DNA of 64,000 nt from Rossellomorea aquimaris (lineage in GTDB: Bacteria > Bacillota > Bacilli > Bacillales > Bacillaceae_B). Both the position numbers and the translations under genes were made by a program. The DNA is taken from assembly GCF_001877785.1 (NCBI RefSeq), contig NZ_MINN01000117.1, positions 186,001 to 250,000 of the forward strand. The letters run 5' to 3'. This document shows, piece after piece, positions 51,910-59,825 of this stretch. Numbering within the stretch: position 1 is the stretch's first letter; each line of letters starts with the position of its first letter. Under the pieces are notes generated by a model. It searched no databases. It had not been told where the DNA came from and worked only from the letters and a program-made list of their open reading frames with translations.

Positions 51910-53889
51910 CTATTCCAGTGCCTTCCTGAGTGGTTGTTTTAATGCTCCGGCCATTGTGCGGGAGTATAGGGTGGAGATATGGTGGTAATCGCGGTATACC
52001 AGGACGTTCCCGATTACTGGGGGACATGATTTATCATCACAGAAGTACTGGGATAGGTCGGCGAAGGTGACGTTTTCCGGGATCCCTTCGGTGTTTTCCC
52101 ATGGTATGGCTTCTGATAATACTTTATCCCTTGGCATTGAGCAGTCTTCAATATCTTTCTTCTGCTCCACGCACGTCGGCGGGTCTCCTTCCATCGCCGG
52201 GTTGTCACGTACAGCAAACACTTCGGAGATCCCCTCAAGTTTTCTCCACTGCTCCATATACCCTTCAGGAACTTGATCACCGGCCCCGACATTTGCAGTT
52301 GTGAAGACCAGGTCAGGCGGATCTTTTTTCAACATTTCCAGCACTTTCTCATTCCAATCCATGCAAGAAGCATTCAACAACCCGTCAAAATCATCAGATG
52401 AAAAGCGGCAGGCATCCTTATTGTAGATTTCGATTTTCAGCTTCATTTTCTTGGCGAGCTCTTCAAGCGCCGGGTACCAGTGGCCTGAATGAGATCCTCC
52501 AACCAATGCGATCGTGTGAGCAGGGTTCTTTGTTTCACCCCGTGAACACTTCGTCACTCTTTCCTCTTCAATGCCTGAAAAACACTCCGGGTCATCGTAA
52601 AAAGCAGGCAGATCCTCTTTCACTGCCAGCGAAGATGGAACCGGCTTTTTACCCGGAGCCGGCTTCACGCCGTCTGAAATGGCCATGGCCCCGGGATATT
52701 TCTTTATGTCATATTCCTTATGATCCTGTCCGGTAACATAATAAGCCCATACACTATTGACGAAGAATAACGGGACCAGCAGACTCACTAGCACAACCGC
52801 AAGTTTTCTTTTAGATTGTTTGATATTGATATTCCGGATCGGTGTTTCAAGCATTTTTACCGATAGGAAGGATAACACAAATGCCGCTGCCATGAGCGCA
52901 GCTCCACCCAATAAAGGTACTTTTTCCACATCAAAATAAGCAAAGTAGAAAATCAGCAGCGGCCAGTGCCACAAATAGAACCCGTATGACATCCCGCCGA
53001 AATACAGGAACGGCTTGGAACCAAGCAGCTTATCCACCCCATACCGTGTGCTGTTTTCGGCTGCAATGATGACAAGGATCACACCTCCGGTAGGCAGCAG
53101 CGCTGCATAGCCGGGAAACACGGTTGAAACCGGAAGGAGAATCCCCGTGAAACAAATGACCGCCAAACCAAGCCACCCCATCACCGTACTCACTGATTTA
53201 TTCAGTCTCAAGTAAGGCAGGAGAAGTGCCAGGATACCGCCCAGGCTGAACTCCCAAACCCGGGCAAATGTGTCGAAGTAGGCCCATGGCTGATTCACCG
53301 CAGTTTTGTAGATGGAATAACCGATCGATGAAGTGAAGAGTGCTGCGAGCACGCCCAGCATCGTCTTCCTCACCGGTGTCCCAAGCACTTTTTCCGCTAA
53401 AAAATATGCCAATAAAACCACAAAAGGCCATGTTAGATAAAACTGCCCCTGTAGAGATAACGCCCAGAAATGCTGAAGCGGGCTCGCCTGATTGTTCTGG
53501 GCCAGGTAATCCACTGCGCTATTGGCCAAATACCAATTTTCAAAATATAACGCCGAAGCAAAGATCTCCCCGATGATCTGTTTCCACTGGACCTGCGGCA
53601 TGATCAAAATCGACACAACCGCAGTGAACAAGAGTACCGCGAATGCAATCGGAAACAATCTCCTTGCAAGTCCGAGCCAATAATCGATCAAGTGAATGCG
53701 CCCGGCCTTCTCCATCTTCGACAACAAAGAAGTCGTGATCAAATAACCGGAAACAATAAAGAAAACATCCACCCCGCCAGAAACCGACCCGACCCAAATA
53801 TGATAAACAGCAACCAGAAACGCAGCAACCGTCCGCACCCCCTCAAGCTCTGGCCGAAACCTCTTCTCAGGCGCCCTCAAATCACCCAT
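51910..53889 (-). CDS. Membrane acyltransferase 3 with SGNH domain (OatA-like)
   Basis: About 659 aa from ATG 53889 (GGAG 9 bp upstream); the longer frame would translate a REP unit. Residues 1-380 form the acyltransferase-3 membrane domain with ten or more helices (RPELEGVRTVAAFLVAVYHI with the catalytic-region His; GGVDVFFIVSGYLIT). Residues about 430-655 form an extracellular SGNH/GDSL-like domain with ALVGGSHSGHW holding the Ser and DYHHIS near the end. Such proteins O-acetylate peptidoglycan or secondary wall polymers. Confidence 0.88.
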   Translation of the reverse strand: MGDLRAPEKRFRPELEGVRTVAAFLVAVYHIWVGSVSGGVDVFFIVSGYLITTSLLSKMEKAGRIHLIDYWLGLARRLFPIAFAVLLFTAVVSILIMPQVQWKQIIGEIFASALYFENWYLANSAVDYLAQNNQASPLQHFWALSLQGQFYLTWPFVVLLAYFLAEKVLGTPVRKTMLGVLAALFTSSIGYSIYKTAVNQPWAYFDTFARVWEFSLGGILALLLPYLRLNKSVSTVMGWLGLAVICFTGILLPVSTVFPGYAALLPTGGVILVIIAAENSTRYGVDKLLGSKPFLYFGGMSYGFYLWHWPLLIFYFAYFDVEKVPLLGGAALMAAAFVLSFLSVKMLETPIRNINIKQSKRKLAVVLVSLLVPLFFVNSVWAYYVTGQDHKEYDIKKYPGAMAISDGVKPAPGKKPVPSSLAVKEDLPAFYDDPECFSGIEEERVTKCSRGETKNPAHTIALVGGSHSGHWYPALEELAKKMKLKIEIYNKDACRFSSDDFDGLLNASCMDWNEKVLEMLKKDPPDLVFTTANVGAGDQVPEGYMEQWRKLEGISEVFAVRDNPAMEGDPPTCVEQKKDIEDCSMPRDKVLSEAIPWENTEGIPENVTFADLSQYFCDDKSCPPVIGNVLVYRDYHHISTLYSRTMAGALKQPLRKALE

Positions 53890-53913
53890 CCAAACCAACT
53901 CCAATCCAAAGGC

Positions 53914-53941
53914 GGGACAGGGGGACAGGTACCGCGTCCCA
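53914..53941. repeat. REP-like unit upstream of the acyltransferase gene
   Basis: A single full unit 25 bp before the acyltransferase start. Confidence 0.8.
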
Positions 53942-54162
53942 CTGCACCGGCATGGGCAAGCACTTCTGCCCACTAAAATCCTTCTGTTTTCTAATTGATA
54001 ACTGCGGCAGCCAAAATCCGGCCCCGCATTAAAGTTAGTACGTATTATAGTAAACGCATGTAAACGGTTGGCTTCACTCACGTTAGTTTTATGTAAATAT
54101 TCGATTTCAGATCTCAGTATTCATTTTTGGCAATCAAGAGGGGATTTAACCATTTTTCGTGC

Positions 54163-54190
54163 GGGACAGGGGGACAGGTACCACGTCCCA
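54163..54190. repeat. REP-like unit
   Basis: A single unit in the 558-bp gap between acyltransferase and LysM genes. With the unit at 54299 it forms an inverted pair 108 bp apart. Confidence 0.78.
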
Positions 54191-54281
54191 CCTTCCACCT
54201 CCCGCGTCACTTCAACAAAAACCATTTAAACATTCGGTTAACCCCATCCGCCCCTCTCTTACACCCTTAAAGAATTTCAAT

Positions 54282-54291
54282 CAAACGTTTG
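54282..54291. promoter_or_regulatory. Operator-like palindrome CAAACGTTTG
   Basis: A 10-bp perfect palindrome inside AATCAAACGTTTGTTTAA, immediately before a REP unit; the shape recalls TetR-family operators. The gap holds nothing else that I can support. Confidence 0.3.
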
Positions 54292-54298
54292 TTTAAAC

Positions 54299-54326
54299 GG
54301 GACAAGGTGCCTGTCCCCCTGTCCCA
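54299..54326. repeat. REP-like unit (reverse orientation)
   Basis: A single unit, 122 bp before the LysM gene. Confidence 0.78.
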
Positions 54327-54447
54327 AATGTCGAAAAATATTTTTTGGCATGGCCTTCTGAAGCTATTCCCAATTATTTGCCGGGTCATTATAATTATTT
54401 CAGGAAGTGGTTTCCTATACTTATATTTTCTTGAAGGAGAAATGGAC

Positions 54448-55725
54448 ATGATTACGAAGAAGACTTTAACGGCTTCTGTATTGGCAACATCCCTATTATT
54501 TTCGGGGACTGCAATTATCCAGCCTGGATATTCGGTGGAGGCCGCTCAAACAATCAATTACCAGGTGGAGCTCGATAAATTCGCATCACATTATGCGACT
54601 ATCATCCGTACACTGGAAAGCTATACAAAGAAAATCGATGCTGCAAAATCCGAGAATGAAATGATGGATCTGTACGATGGATACATGGGGTATTTTGACG
54701 CGGCACTGGAGAAAGAAGCTCCCGTTAATGTTAAAAACACAGCCATCGTACAATTGGATGAATACATTTATAGCAGTTTAATAGAAGTATATAACTCCGA
54801 AATCGATACCATTGATTTTTATAACGGCGATTTATCAGAGGAAGATTACAACGACGCCTTGGAAGCAATGGAGGCCAATGTCTCAGAGCAGGAAGCCCTG
54901 TTCAAGAAGACAGCAAAAAGCTACAAATCAAAGCACGGGGTGACATTCAGTAAAGATATGTATTACCTCCTTGATGAAAACCCGCCTGCAAAACCAGAAC
55001 CACCGGGTAAAACCAGTACATATAAAGTTAAAAGCGGGGATACACTTTCCGCGATTGCAAAGAAATATGGTACGACCGTAAGCAGTTTAAAAAAGCTCAA
55101 CAACTTAAAGAGCGACCGCATTTATGCCGGACAAGTATTGAAGGTTTCCGGAACTGCTGCTAAGCCAGTCAATAATGACAGCAAGGCTCCTGCAAAGACG
55201 ACATCGTATAAAGTCAAAAAAGGCGACACCCTTTCTGCCATCGCCAAAAAATATAGGACCACCGTCAGCAGCCTGAAAAAACTCAACAACCTGAAAAGCG
55301 ACATGATCTATGTAGGGCAGACACTGAAAGTTTCCGGGACTGCCGCTGCTGCCCCTTCACAGAGCAAGGGCACAGCACCAAGTAAGTCCAAAACCACTAC
55401 CTACAAAGTCAAAAAAGGCGATACACTCTCTGTCATCGCCAAAAAATATAAGACGACCGTCAGCAGCCTGAAAAAGCTCAACCACTTAAAAAGCGACATG
55501 ATCTATGTAGGACAGACACTGAAAGTTTCCGGGACTGCCGCCGCTCCTTCAAAGAGCAAAAGCACAGTACCGAACAATTCCAAAACCACTACCTACAAAG
55601 TCAAAAAAGGCGATACACTCTCTGCCATCGCCAAGAAGTACAATACAACCGTCAGCAAACTAAAAAAAGCCAACAAACTCATCAGCGACCGCATCTACGT
55701 CGGGGAAACCCTGAAAATCCAATAA
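54448..55725 (+). CDS. Secreted protein with four LysM repeats
   Basis: About 425 aa. Signal peptide (1-30, ending YSVEAA), a helical N domain (about 35-180) of unknown type, and four LysM modules of about 43 residues (each starting YKVKxGDTLSxIAKKY) joined by Ser/Lys/Thr/Ala-rich linkers. LysM modules bind peptidoglycan or chitin, so the protein is cell-wall attached. ATG 54448 is 8 bp after AAGGAG; ATG 54442 is too close. No hydrolase domain is seen. The nearly identical repeats 2-4 suggest recent duplication. Confidence 0.88.
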   Translation: MITKKTLTASVLATSLLFSGTAIIQPGYSVEAAQTINYQVELDKFASHYATIIRTLESYTKKIDAAKSENEMMDLYDGYMGYFDAALEKEAPVNVKNTAIVQLDEYIYSSLIEVYNSEIDTIDFYNGDLSEEDYNDALEAMEANVSEQEALFKKTAKSYKSKHGVTFSKDMYYLLDENPPAKPEPPGKTSTYKVKSGDTLSAIAKKYGTTVSSLKKLNNLKSDRIYAGQVLKVSGTAAKPVNNDSKAPAKTTSYKVKKGDTLSAIAKKYRTTVSSLKKLNNLKSDMIYVGQTLKVSGTAAAAPSQSKGTAPSKSKTTTYKVKKGDTLSVIAKKYKTTVSSLKKLNHLKSDMIYVGQTLKVSGTAAAPSKSKSTVPNNSKTTTYKVKKGDTLSAIAKKYNTTVSKLKKANKLISDRIYVGETLKIQ

Positions 55726-55726
55726 A

Positions 55727-55791
55727 GGGACAAGGGGACAGGTCCGTTGTCCCGCTTTTGAAGCGGGACACGGTACCTGTCCCCTCGTCCC
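55727..55791. repeat. REP-like inverted pair between convergent genes
   Basis: Left unit 1 bp after the LysM stop; right unit ends at the TAG stop (55791-55793) of the histidine kinase gene. Confidence 0.82.
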
Positions 55792-56987
55792 TATTTGAGA
55801 GGAAAGCGTACGGTGACGGTGGTGCCGATTCCTTGTTGACTTTCGTATTTGATGGTGCCGTTATATTTTCCTACAATGTTATAACAAATCATGAGGCCGA
55901 GTCCCGTTCCCTTGCTTTTTAATGAGTAGAAAGGAGTTCCGAGGCTATTTACTTCTTCTTGGGTCATACCTTTACCGTTATCCATCACTCTTATTGCCAC
56001 ATGTCCTTTTTCTTCTTCAACCGTTACGTAGACGGCTGTACCATATGGAGAGGCTTCAATGGCATTTTTAATTAAATTTATGAACAATTGCTTTAGTTCA
56101 ATATGATTAGCATTTACATAACAACCTGCTTCTATAGAGAGATCAATATTGTTATCGTTCAATAATCCATACGTGTTCAATAATTCTGTTACATCTCTCA
56201 TTACCATTTCAATATCCACAGAATTCGTTAACTTTTCCTGATCCGGTTTGGCCATGGCGAGGAATTGCGTAATCACATGCTCTGCCGTGTGAAGCTCATC
56301 GATCATCAAGGAGAAATTCCTTTTAAAATTTCCGTTGAGATCGGGATCTTCCTTATAATATTGTAAAAACCCCTTTACCACAGTAAGCGGGTTCCTTATT
56401 TCATGAGCTACGGCTGCGGCCATCTGCCCCGTCGTTTTCAGACGTTCAGCCTGCTGTATTTGTTCAAAATAGAGACGCTGCTTCTTCATTCTTTCATTCG
56501 ACAAATGAAAGACATAATAAAGAATGACTTGACTCGCGATGAAATTCACAATGTTCTCCGCTATATCTGAAATGAGATAAGGATAGTTTCTCCCCTGATC
56601 GATGATGATAGTATAAATGAAAGTAAACGCAATCAACATTGCATTTAGAACCAGTGAAAAATAAAAAAGCTTTCGATCGAAAAAGAGGATGGAGAGTGCC
56701 GGGATAAAACAAAGCAGCACAAATCCAGACCATACCTCAGGATATAAGTAAAAGAGGCTGTATAAATAGCCCGTAGAAGCGAATACCGTTATATATCTCA
56801 TTATAGTATTCTCATAGCGGGGATATAACAGCAGGCAGCCAGACACAACCGCCACCATCAGCCCATGTGCGATAAAACGCATATTCACTGTGTTATCAAT
56901 CACTACACCCAGCACCATCAAAGCTATAATCACTGAAACTATCAAATAATAATTCTTCTTATGCAGCCCATCCTGAAATTCCTTCAT
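55791..56987 (-). CDS. Sporulation-type sensor histidine kinase (KinB-like)
   Basis: 398 aa. Five or six membrane helices (10-160) without a large outer loop, then a HisKA domain with phospho-His195 in AAAVAHEIRNPLTVVKGFL and an HATPase domain (LFINLIKNAIEASPYG, DNGKGM, KGTGLGLMI). No PAS domain. The fold and sequence resemble Bacillus sporulation kinases that feed Spo0F. No partner regulator is adjacent, which is also typical for that group. A hexanucleotide repeat lies in its leader. Confidence 0.85.
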   Translation of the reverse strand: MKEFQDGLHKKNYYLIVSVIIALMVLGVVIDNTVNMRFIAHGLMVAVVSGCLLLYPRYENTIMRYITVFASTGYLYSLFYLYPEVWSGFVLLCFIPALSILFFDRKLFYFSLVLNAMLIAFTFIYTIIIDQGRNYPYLISDIAENIVNFIASQVILYYVFHLSNERMKKQRLYFEQIQQAERLKTTGQMAAAVAHEIRNPLTVVKGFLQYYKEDPDLNGNFKRNFSLMIDELHTAEHVITQFLAMAKPDQEKLTNSVDIEMVMRDVTELLNTYGLLNDNNIDLSIEAGCYVNANHIELKQLFINLIKNAIEASPYGTAVYVTVEEEKGHVAIRVMDNGKGMTQEEVNSLGTPFYSLKSKGTGLGLMICYNIVGKYNGTIKYESQQGIGTTVTVRFPLK

Positions 56988-57010
56988 TGCGTTCCCCCAC
57001 CAGCTTAACT

Positions 57011-57040
57011 ATCAATATCAATATCAATATCAATATCAAT
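57011..57040. repeat. Hexanucleotide microsatellite (ATCAAT)x5
   Basis: Five perfect ATCAAT units, 24 bp upstream of the histidine kinase start, between the ribosome site and the likely promoter. Confidence 0.9.
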
Positions 57041-57085
57041 AGTAACTATCTTACAAAAACCGGAAATAGTCAATGGGGAGCCTGG

Positions 57086-57225
57086 TGGGACAGTGGGACA
57101 GGTCCCTTGTCCCACTCTGCTACTCTGCTACTCTATACTTCCCTACGGGACACCGTACCTGTCCCCTTGTCCCGTCCTACTCTGTTCTTCCCGCTGGGAC
57201 ACCGTACCTGTCCCCCCGTCCCGCC
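57086..57225. repeat. REP-like cluster with 49-bp tandem duplication
   Basis: Three units: 57086-57114 in one orientation, 57147-57173 and 57195-57222 in the other. The last two lie in a tandem duplication of about 49 bp (57128-57176 and 57177-57225). Confidence 0.8.
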
Positions 57226-57231
57226 ACAATA

Positions 57232-57262
57232 CAAAAAGGCCAGTTCCCGAGAGAACTGACCT
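57232..57262 (-). terminator. Terminator of the tRNA operon
   Basis: Minus strand: AGGTCAGTTC and GAACTGGCCT stem with a 5-nt loop, followed by TTTTT. Confidence 0.8.
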
Positions 57263-57275
57263 GTGGATTACGCTT

Positions 57276-57349
57276 TGGAGCGGGTGATGGGAATCGAACC
57301 CACGACATCAGCTTGGAAGGCTGAGGTTTTACCATTAAACTACACCCGC
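57276..57349 (-). tRNA. tRNA-Gly (TCC)
   Basis: Cloverleaf with 7-bp acceptor GCGGGTG/CACCCGC, anticodon loop CTTCCAA (anticodon TCC), T-arm GGGTTCGATTCCC; CCA is encoded. Confidence 0.95.
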
Positions 57350-57365
57350 TTATATAATTGTAAAT

Positions 57366-57439
57366 TGGCAGGGGCAGTAGGAATCGAACCCACACCAAAG
57401 GTTTTGGAGACCTTCGTTCTACCGTTAAACTATGCCCCT
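57366..57439 (-). tRNA. tRNA-Trp (CCA)
   Basis: Acceptor AGGGGCA/TGCCCCT, anticodon loop CTCCAAA (anticodon CCA), CCA end encoded. Confidence 0.95.
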
Positions 57440-57505
57440 GTGATGTAAATGTAAATTATGCGTTATTCGCTCCGAGCGTTTGCTCCGCTTTTCGCTTCGC
57501 AAAGT

Positions 57506-57548
57506 TTAAGGAGGCTTCTTTTTACTCCGCTAACGCTCCGTAAAAAAA
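57506..57548. repeat. tRNA-spacer repeat unit
   Basis: TTAAGGAGGCTTCTTTTTAC followed by TCCGCTAACGCTCCGTAAAA; same type as the array at 57903-58057. Confidence 0.7.
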
Positions 57549-57554
57549 GCTATA

Positions 57555-57635
57555 TGGAGGGGGGCAGATTCGAACTGCCGAACCCGAAGGAGCGGATTTA
57601 CAGTCCGCCGCGTTTAGCCACTTCGCTACCCCTCC
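57555..57635 (-). tRNA. tRNA-Tyr (GTA)
   Basis: Acceptor GGAGGGG/CCCCTCC, anticodon loop CTGTAAA (GTA), long variable arm typical of class II tRNAs. The CCA end is not encoded, unlike its neighbours. Confidence 0.95.
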
Positions 57636-57654
57636 ATGAGAGAATAAAAAAATA

Positions 57655-57747
57655 TGGCGGAGGAAGAGGGATTCGAACCCCCGCGGGCTTTAACACCCCT
57701 GTCGGTTTTCAAGACCGATCCCTTCAGCCGGACTTGGGTATTCCTCC
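57655..57747 (-). tRNA. tRNA-Ser (TGA)
   Basis: Acceptor GGAGGAA/TTCCTCC, anticodon loop CTTGAAA (TGA), long variable arm, CCA encoded. Confidence 0.95.
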
Positions 57748-57902
57748 GTGTGATTAACTGCTAACTTACAAAATGAGCACCGTTATGTTTTGACTGCCTA
57801 TATTAAGGCTTGCCTGCTTTTGCTTAGTGATGCTCCGCTTCGATTCATAAGGTGTATCCCTTTCGCTCTGGAGCTTGATGCTCCCCTTTCGCTTCGCAAA
57901 GG

Positions 57903-58057
57903 TTAAGAAAGGATTTTCCGCTGTCGCTTCGTGATGATTAAGGAAGAATCTTTTTACTCCGCTCACGCTCCGTAAATTTTAAGGACGAATATTTTGCTCC
58001 GCTGCGCTATGCAAGTTTATGGAAGGATCTTTTTACTCCGCTCACGCTTCGTAAAAA
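57903..58057. repeat. Tandem spacer array between tRNA-Ser and tRNA-Val
   Basis: Four units beginning TTAAGGAAGGATCTTTTTAC-like at 57903, 57938, 57979 and 58017 (35-41 bp apart), each with a TCCGCTCACGCTCCG core whose ends TTTTTAC/GTAAAA can pair. More degenerate remnants extend back to about 57800. The 315-bp gap holds nothing else. Confidence 0.75.
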
Positions 58058-58062
58058 ATCCA

Positions 58063-58138
58063 TGGTGGAGGATGACGGGATCGAACCGCCGACCCTCTGC
58101 TTGTAAGGCAGATGCTCTCCCAGCTGAGCTAATCCTCC
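58063..58138 (-). tRNA. tRNA-Val (TAC)
   Basis: Acceptor GGAGGAT/ATCCTCC, anticodon loop CTTACAA (TAC), CCA encoded. First gene of the cluster. Confidence 0.95.
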
Positions 58139-58208
58139 AGATTCATTCATAAAAAATGTCGTGGCAGAACCAATTGTCATGTTCTGTCTTTTTATCAAGA
58201 CCTTTATT

Positions 58209-58237
58209 AATCTATCAATTCTTTGCCTGATTGTCAA
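58209..58237 (-). promoter_or_regulatory. Promoter of the tRNA cluster
   Basis: Minus strand: TTGACA (58232-58237), 17-bp spacer, TAGATT (58209-58214). Confidence 0.65.
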
Positions 58238-58303
58238 CTTCAAAAATAAAATACTGTCGATCATTTTTATCTATGAAAAATCCGGAAGCCTTTGAAGTGA
58301 AAA

Positions 58304-58327
58304 TGGGACAGGGAATACCCGTCCCCA
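58304..58327. repeat. Degenerate REP-like unit
   Basis: GGGACAGGGAATACCCGTCCCC keeps only the outer parts of the consensus; near the end of the agrA-like gene. Confidence 0.45.
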
Positions 58328-58349
58328 CTGAGGCATCATAATTTGTCCA

Positions 58350-59063
58350 TTAGAAGTATGATGCCATAAAAAGCTTGAGCTGACTGTATTTATGCCTGCT
58401 TAAATTAATGATGGTCGGGCAGTTTTTAAGCCGGACATTGTATGACTTCATGAATGTATCCTGTTCGATGGATTCTATCTTGTCTATAGGTACTAAATAG
58501 GATTGATGCGTCCGATAGAACATATCATCCTTCAGCATATCTTCCAGACGGTTTAGGCTTTCACTGCATACAATGACGGACTGATCATCCAGGTGGATGA
58601 GTGTTTTCTTCCCTTTTCTCTCTATGTACAAGATCAGGGAGGTATCTACCAGACGAAATCTCCCCTGTTCCTTCACCCCGATTTTTTTCATACGGACCCC
58701 GGTAGAATGTATTCTTTCCAATGTCTGTTTAAATCGTACCAGATTGATGGGTTTGGTCAGGAAATCTTCAGGGTAATATTTATAGCCCTGAAGAGCAAAG
58801 TCCGGATTAGCACTCATAAAGATGATTTTAATCGAAGGTGCTTTTTCTTTGATATATTGAGCGATATCAAAACCATTTGCTACAGGCATATTAATATCCA
58901 GCATAACAACATCCACTGCCCCTTTTTTATCGACTAAAGAGAATAGGTCAGTGACGTCTGTAGTCGAAAGAACCAGTTTCGTTTCAGGAAGTTTTTCAGT
59001 AATTTCCCCTACTTGCTCAAGAATCATTTCTTCATCATCAATCACAGCAATCTTAAGGTAAAT
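58350..59063 (-). CDS. AgrA-like response regulator (receiver plus LytTR)
   Basis: About 237 aa. N-terminal receiver with VIDDEE and phospho-Asp in VVMLDINMP, C-terminal LytTR DNA-binding domain (YRTHQSYLVPIDKIESIEQ). The first beta strand (LKIAVIDDEE) is only complete if translation begins at ATT 59063, which has AAAGGAG 9 bp upstream. The first conventional in-frame start is GTG 59045, inside that strand and 27 bp from the ribosome site. The ribosome site lies in the agrD stop region, so the two genes are coupled. Expected role: bind agr-type promoters after phosphorylation by the AgrC-like kinase. Confidence 0.88.
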   Translation of the reverse strand: MYLKIAVIDDEEMILEQVGEITEKLPETKLVLSTTDVTDLFSLVDKKGAVDVVMLDINMPVANGFDIAQYIKEKAPSIKIIFMSANPDFALQGYKYYPEDFLTKPINLVRFKQTLERIHSTGVRMKKIGVKEQGRFRLVDTSLILYIERKGKKTLIHLDDQSVIVCSESLNRLEDMLKDDMFYRTHQSYLVPIDKIESIEQDTFMKSYNVRLKNCPTIINLSRHKYSQLKLFMASYF

Positions 59064-59069
59064 AACAAT

Positions 59070-59192
59070 CTACTCCTTTGATTGTTTTTGAGGCAGGTCA
59101 GGTTCATAAGCAAACCAGAAGCAGCTGCTGATAGAAGTGATAGAGTTGAAGAACAGGGCTGCTGTTGCAATCAAGTACGTCAAGATTTTCAT
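59070..59192 (-). CDS. AgrD-like autoinducer peptide precursor
   Basis: 40 aa. Amphipathic N-terminal helix (MKILTYLIATAALFFNSITS), a core with SSCFWFAY, then the charged tail EPDLPQKQSKE. A single Cys followed by aromatic residues and then YEPxxP is the hallmark of cyclic-lactone autoinducer precursors in Bacilli and Clostridia. The Cys would form a thiolactone ring of about five residues (CFWFA) after cutting by AgrB. Ribosome site AAGGAGG. It sits between agrB-like and agrA-like genes. Confidence 0.85.
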   Translation of the reverse strand: MKILTYLIATAALFFNSITSISSCFWFAYEPDLPQKQSKE

Positions 59193-59215
59193 TTTGAATT
59201 TTCCTCCTTCGTATA

Positions 59216-59824
59216 TCATTTATATTGAAAACCCTCTCCATAGGAGAGAATTTTTTCCCAAGTAGCAGTTAATGTAAAGCTTTGTATGATCAAGGAAAGC
59301 CAGATGCATTGCTGAAAATCCGATATATATGGTAGATAACCTGCTGAAAAGAGAATTCCGAAAGTCAGCAATGACAAGATTTTTAACTTTTGCTTTTCCT
59401 TTGAATTAAACAGATCCTTTTTCTTGTGCAATACTGGTGCCCTCATAAAAATAATGAATGCACTGCAAATCAGCAAAACCAGTAATACCTCTGGAAACTT
59501 ATCAAAAATAGTCGTGTGTGCTGCCAATAGAGACAGTCCGATCACTTGAAGCAGACTGATCAGTAAACATTTAAAATAGCTTTTTGCGTGGGCTCCGCCT
59601 GAAAACATGCGAAGTGCTGCACCGCTCACCAATATAATGAACGCCTCTGCCGCCACCCCCAGCGGAATAGCTGCAGCGACAGTCAGGAAAATCTGAATAA
59701 AGCCGGATATCATCCATTCAAGCCCATATCTGATTTCATCTTTTTTCTTTCCCAGATCGGGATTATGAAGAATGATTGCTTTCGTAACATTCACCGAAAT
59801 CATATTAGGTGTAAAAATTCGCAT
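59216..59824 (-). CDS. AgrB-like peptidase that processes the autoinducer
   Basis: About 202 aa with five to six helices. The catalytic pair is His79 and Cys86 in MFSGGAHAKSYFKCLL, the accessory gene regulator B signature. ATG 59824 has GGAGGGTAAC upstream. It cuts AgrD and helps form the thiolactone at the membrane. Confidence 0.92.
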   Translation of the reverse strand: MRIFTPNMISVNVTKAIILHNPDLGKKKDEIRYGLEWMISGFIQIFLTVAAAIPLGVAAEAFIILVSGAALRMFSGGAHAKSYFKCLLISLLQVIGLSLLAAHTTIFDKFPEVLLVLLICSAFIIFMRAPVLHKKKDLFNSKEKQKLKILSLLTFGILFSAGYLPYISDFQQCIWLSLIIQSFTLTATWEKILSYGEGFQYK

Positions 59825-59825
59825 G

